From positions 1 through 64,000 of the forward strand of contig NZ_JH767532.1 in NCBI RefSeq assembly GCF_000281085.1: DNA of 64,000 nucleotides, read 5' to 3'. Positions 62,096-64,000 of the stretch are shown here, piece after piece. Below the pieces are notes generated by a model. The model saw only the letters and a program-made list of their open reading frames with translations, had not been told where the DNA came from and made no database searches. How positions within the stretch are numbered: position 1 is the stretch's first letter; every line of letters begins with the position of its first letter. The translations under genes were made by a program, and so were the position numbers. Source of the DNA: Catenovulum agarivorans YM01. Lineage in GTDB: Bacteria; Pseudomonadota; Gammaproteobacteria; Enterobacterales; Alteromonadaceae.

Positions 62096-63739
62096 CTAAT
62101 CTTTCATGTGTGCCTCTTGTGCTTGGGCACTACGCTCAAGCAATTTTTCATAACGAGTTTGTTGTTCATTCGGCAGTTGCTGTGCAGAAATAATGCTAAT
62201 TGCATTGTTATACAAAGCTAATTGCGCTTCAGTGAGTTGTGTTCGAAACTTTTGATCAACCAAAGCTTGTAACATATTTAATGCAATACGGACATTTTTT
62301 GGCATCAGCCTAAGTGCATCAGCAAAAGCTTGGATAGCCGCTGGATACTGTTTTTTTCCATATAGTTGCACTGCAATATTATTCAGCTGCCTTGGCGTAA
62401 ATGGAATATCGGTTTTTTCACTTTTTTCTTGGTTTAAATAAGTGGTTAATACTTTGTCACTAATTGAGTTGTCCGGTGTATGGTGCTGATGAATATGCTC
62501 CAAAATATTCAAAGCTTGGTCTTGAAAACCGAGTTCGTGAAAAGCTTTGGCTTTATCAATATAATCTTCTAAGTTACCACTGTCTTCGTGTTCTAATACG
62601 CCTGCGACCAATTGTTTTGCTTTGCTTTCTTCATCTTTTAAATAATGGATACGCGCTTGCACAATAGATATTTTGTCTTTGTTTTCAACCGAAGAAGGGA
62701 ATTGATCTTTCATTGCTTCTAGACATTTTTCCGACTGACGTACAATTACAGCTGACTCTTGTTCAGGTAGGGTTAGCGCATAATCAATGCCCGCACGTGC
62801 AACGGTTAGATATAAATCAGGTGTTTCATGAAACGAACGTTTAGCATATTTGAGCATGGCTTTAGCTGCATCGTATTGGCCTGAATGGTCGTGTACTAAT
62901 CGAGCAAGCTGTACAACGTTTTTATGTCTGTCTATGTTGCGTGGTGACAATTCGCTGGCGTTTTGCAATTTTTGGTACGCAAGCTCAAACTCATCATGTT
63001 TTATGTAGTACTGGCCGAGCAAATCTAATGCGGCTAAACGCGTAGAAGGTTTAGCAACTAATTTTTCCAAAATGTTAATCGCTGCATCTTCTTTGTTTAA
63101 ACCTAAATAAGCTTTGGCCAAACCGACCATAGCCCAAGTAAATTTTTGTAAGGTGATTATTTCGTAGTAAAACTGTGCTGCTTGCTGATATTTTTCTGAA
63201 GCAAGCAATGCGTCACCTTTCATACGCATCAATAACGGATACAGATTGGCCGCTTTAGGGTCCATTAATAACGACTCAACTTGCTCCAATACTTCAATGT
63301 AATCTTGTTTATCAATTGCCCAATAAACTTTAGCCAGTTTATGTTTACGGGTTAATACACGGCGTAGGCGGTCACTTAATTCTTTAGCAGTAAAAGGTTT
63401 TGCAAGAAAGTCATCCGGTTGCAGTTCAACCACACTATTAACCAAGGCTGCATCTGTTTCAGCACTGGTAAAAATAAAGGCTGTGGTAAGTTTAATTGCG
63501 CCTTTGGCTTTTAATTCTTCAAATAGCTGATAACCGTCTTTGTCACGGCTTAAATTAAATGAACATATAATTAGGTTAAACTGGCTTTCGTCCGCTAAAC
63601 GCAAAGCATGTTTAGCGCTTTCCGCAACCATAATTTTGTCGAAGCCGAGTTTTTCTAACGACTGTTTTAAGAAAACTTGCGCTAAAGCTTGATCGTCAAT
63701 AATCAGAACATTGGCGTTTTTAATCAGTTCAGGGTTCAT
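62096..63739 (-). CDS. Receiver-TPR protein with degenerate phospho-acceptor site
   Basis: 547 residues. N-terminal CheY-like receiver (1-125): acidic D15/D16 and Lys114 (LAKPFTAKEL) are present, but the phospho-acceptor position reads LIICSFNL with Ser60 in place of Asp (codon TCA, 63562-63560). The rest is helical TPR-like repeats (about 140-535). Probably a signalling scaffold. Divergent from the TPP riboswitch; convergent with the orphan gene. Confidence 0.85.
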   Translation of the reverse strand: MNPELIKNANVLIIDDQALAQVFLKQSLEKLGFDKIMVAESAKHALRLADESQFNLIICSFNLSRDKDGYQLFEELKAKGAIKLTTAFIFTSAETDAALVNSVVELQPDDFLAKPFTAKELSDRLRRVLTRKHKLAKVYWAIDKQDYIEVLEQVESLLMDPKAANLYPLLMRMKGDALLASEKYQQAAQFYYEIITLQKFTWAMVGLAKAYLGLNKEDAAINILEKLVAKPSTRLAALDLLGQYYIKHDEFELAYQKLQNASELSPRNIDRHKNVVQLARLVHDHSGQYDAAKAMLKYAKRSFHETPDLYLTVARAGIDYALTLPEQESAVIVRQSEKCLEAMKDQFPSSVENKDKISIVQARIHYLKDEESKAKQLVAGVLEHEDSGNLEDYIDKAKAFHELGFQDQALNILEHIHQHHTPDNSISDKVLTTYLNQEKSEKTDIPFTPRQLNNIAVQLYGKKQYPAAIQAFADALRLMPKNVRIALNMLQALVDQKFRTQLTEAQLALYNNAISIISAQQLPNEQQTRYEKLLERSAQAQEAHMKD

Positions 63740-63933
63740 TTTTTTCCGTGTGTTATCGATATGCCTGCTGACAAAAGCTTTGGCTCGATGAATGAATTGA
63801 TTATTGATTTAATGCATAAAAATTACAAGTGATTAGCCATATTACTGGTCTGCTATGTTGATTATATAAAAATATTCTGTTGATTAAGCTTTTAAATTAT
63901 TCCGTAAACTATATACTTTGTCGTGATTTTACT

Positions 63934-64000
63934 TGTCGGAGTGCCTTAGGGCTGAGATCGCAATAGCGGGATCCGTCGAACCTGATCTGGTTTATACCAG
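63934..64000 (+). promoter_or_regulatory. TPP riboswitch (THI element), truncated by window end
   Basis: Conserved THI-box segments are present: GGAGTGCC, GGCTGAGAT, the CCGTCGAACCTGATCTGG core and TTTATACCAG. The closing P1 strand and the controlled gene (commonly thiC in gammaproteobacteria) lie beyond 64000. Confidence 0.93.

Overview
The window looks like a chromosomal segment of a marine gammaproteobacterium, most likely of the Alteromonadales, with moderately low GC. The reasons are the polar flagellar and chemotaxis gene order flhA-flhF-flhG-fliA-cheY-cheZ-cheA-cheB-parC-parP-cheW-DUF2802, a MotY stator-ring protein next to rnt (typical of sodium-driven polar flagella), and the uvrY/uvrC/pgsA/tRNA-Gly-Cys-Leu linkage. 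The genus cannot be fixed from sequence reading alone.

Layout. 1-54 is the 5' part of a tRNA-Tyr (minus). 0.2-13.1 kb is the flagellar export, regulation, chemotaxis and polar-array-positioning operon. 13.2 kb is the LuxR-type response regulator UvrY. 13.9-16.5 kb (minus) holds a beta-carbonic anhydrase and a SulP anion transporter. 16.8-20.6 kb is the late flagellar set (flagellin behind a textbook sigma-28 promoter, flaG, fliD, fliS, a fliT-like gene). 20.6-50.5 kb is a large flagellin glycosylation region. It holds a complete pseudaminic acid pathway (pseB, C, F, I, G, H), a lux-like acyl module (ACP, SDR, AMP ligase, LuxE-like, LuxC-like), a 1195-residue Maf transferase, a membrane phospho-transferase of the EptA/LtaS type, several glycosyltransferases, a methyltransferase, two sulfotransferase-like proteins, and a PtmE/LegB/LegC/acetyltransferase set that stops short of legionaminic acid. 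A second, divergent flagellin closes it at 50.5-51.4 kb. 51.7-54.9 kb is uvrC-pgsA and six tRNAs. 55-64 kb is housekeeping: bfd, a 2-Cys peroxiredoxin, rnt, motY, DUF3010, gshA, an SLT lipoprotein, an orphan, a receiver-TPR protein and the start of a TPP riboswitch.

How it fits together. FlhF/FlhG place the polar flagellum; FliA drives late genes such as the flagellin; FliS and the FliT-like protein chaperone filament proteins; PseB-H makes CMP-pseudaminic acid, which Maf presumably attaches to flagellin; the downstream enzymes probably extend or decorate that glycan. ParC/ParP and a CheA with three repeated acidic motifs position the chemosensory array. UvrY and UvrC, neighbours in many gammaproteobacteria, are here separated by about 38 kb, nearly all of it carbonic anhydrase, SulP and flagellin-glycosylation genes.

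The most unusual signal is non-coding. Several palindromic elements (26.7-28.3 kb and 56.4 kb) share an architecture: long terminal inverted repeats enclosing two hairpins whose stems differ between copies but remain paired, while a GGA-containing loop is kept. One loop matches the CsrA-binding consensus exactly. They could be mobile elements, CsrA-binding decoys, or both. A second family of MITE-like elements (14.6, 51.5 and 55.0 kb) has ends of the TAACCT type.
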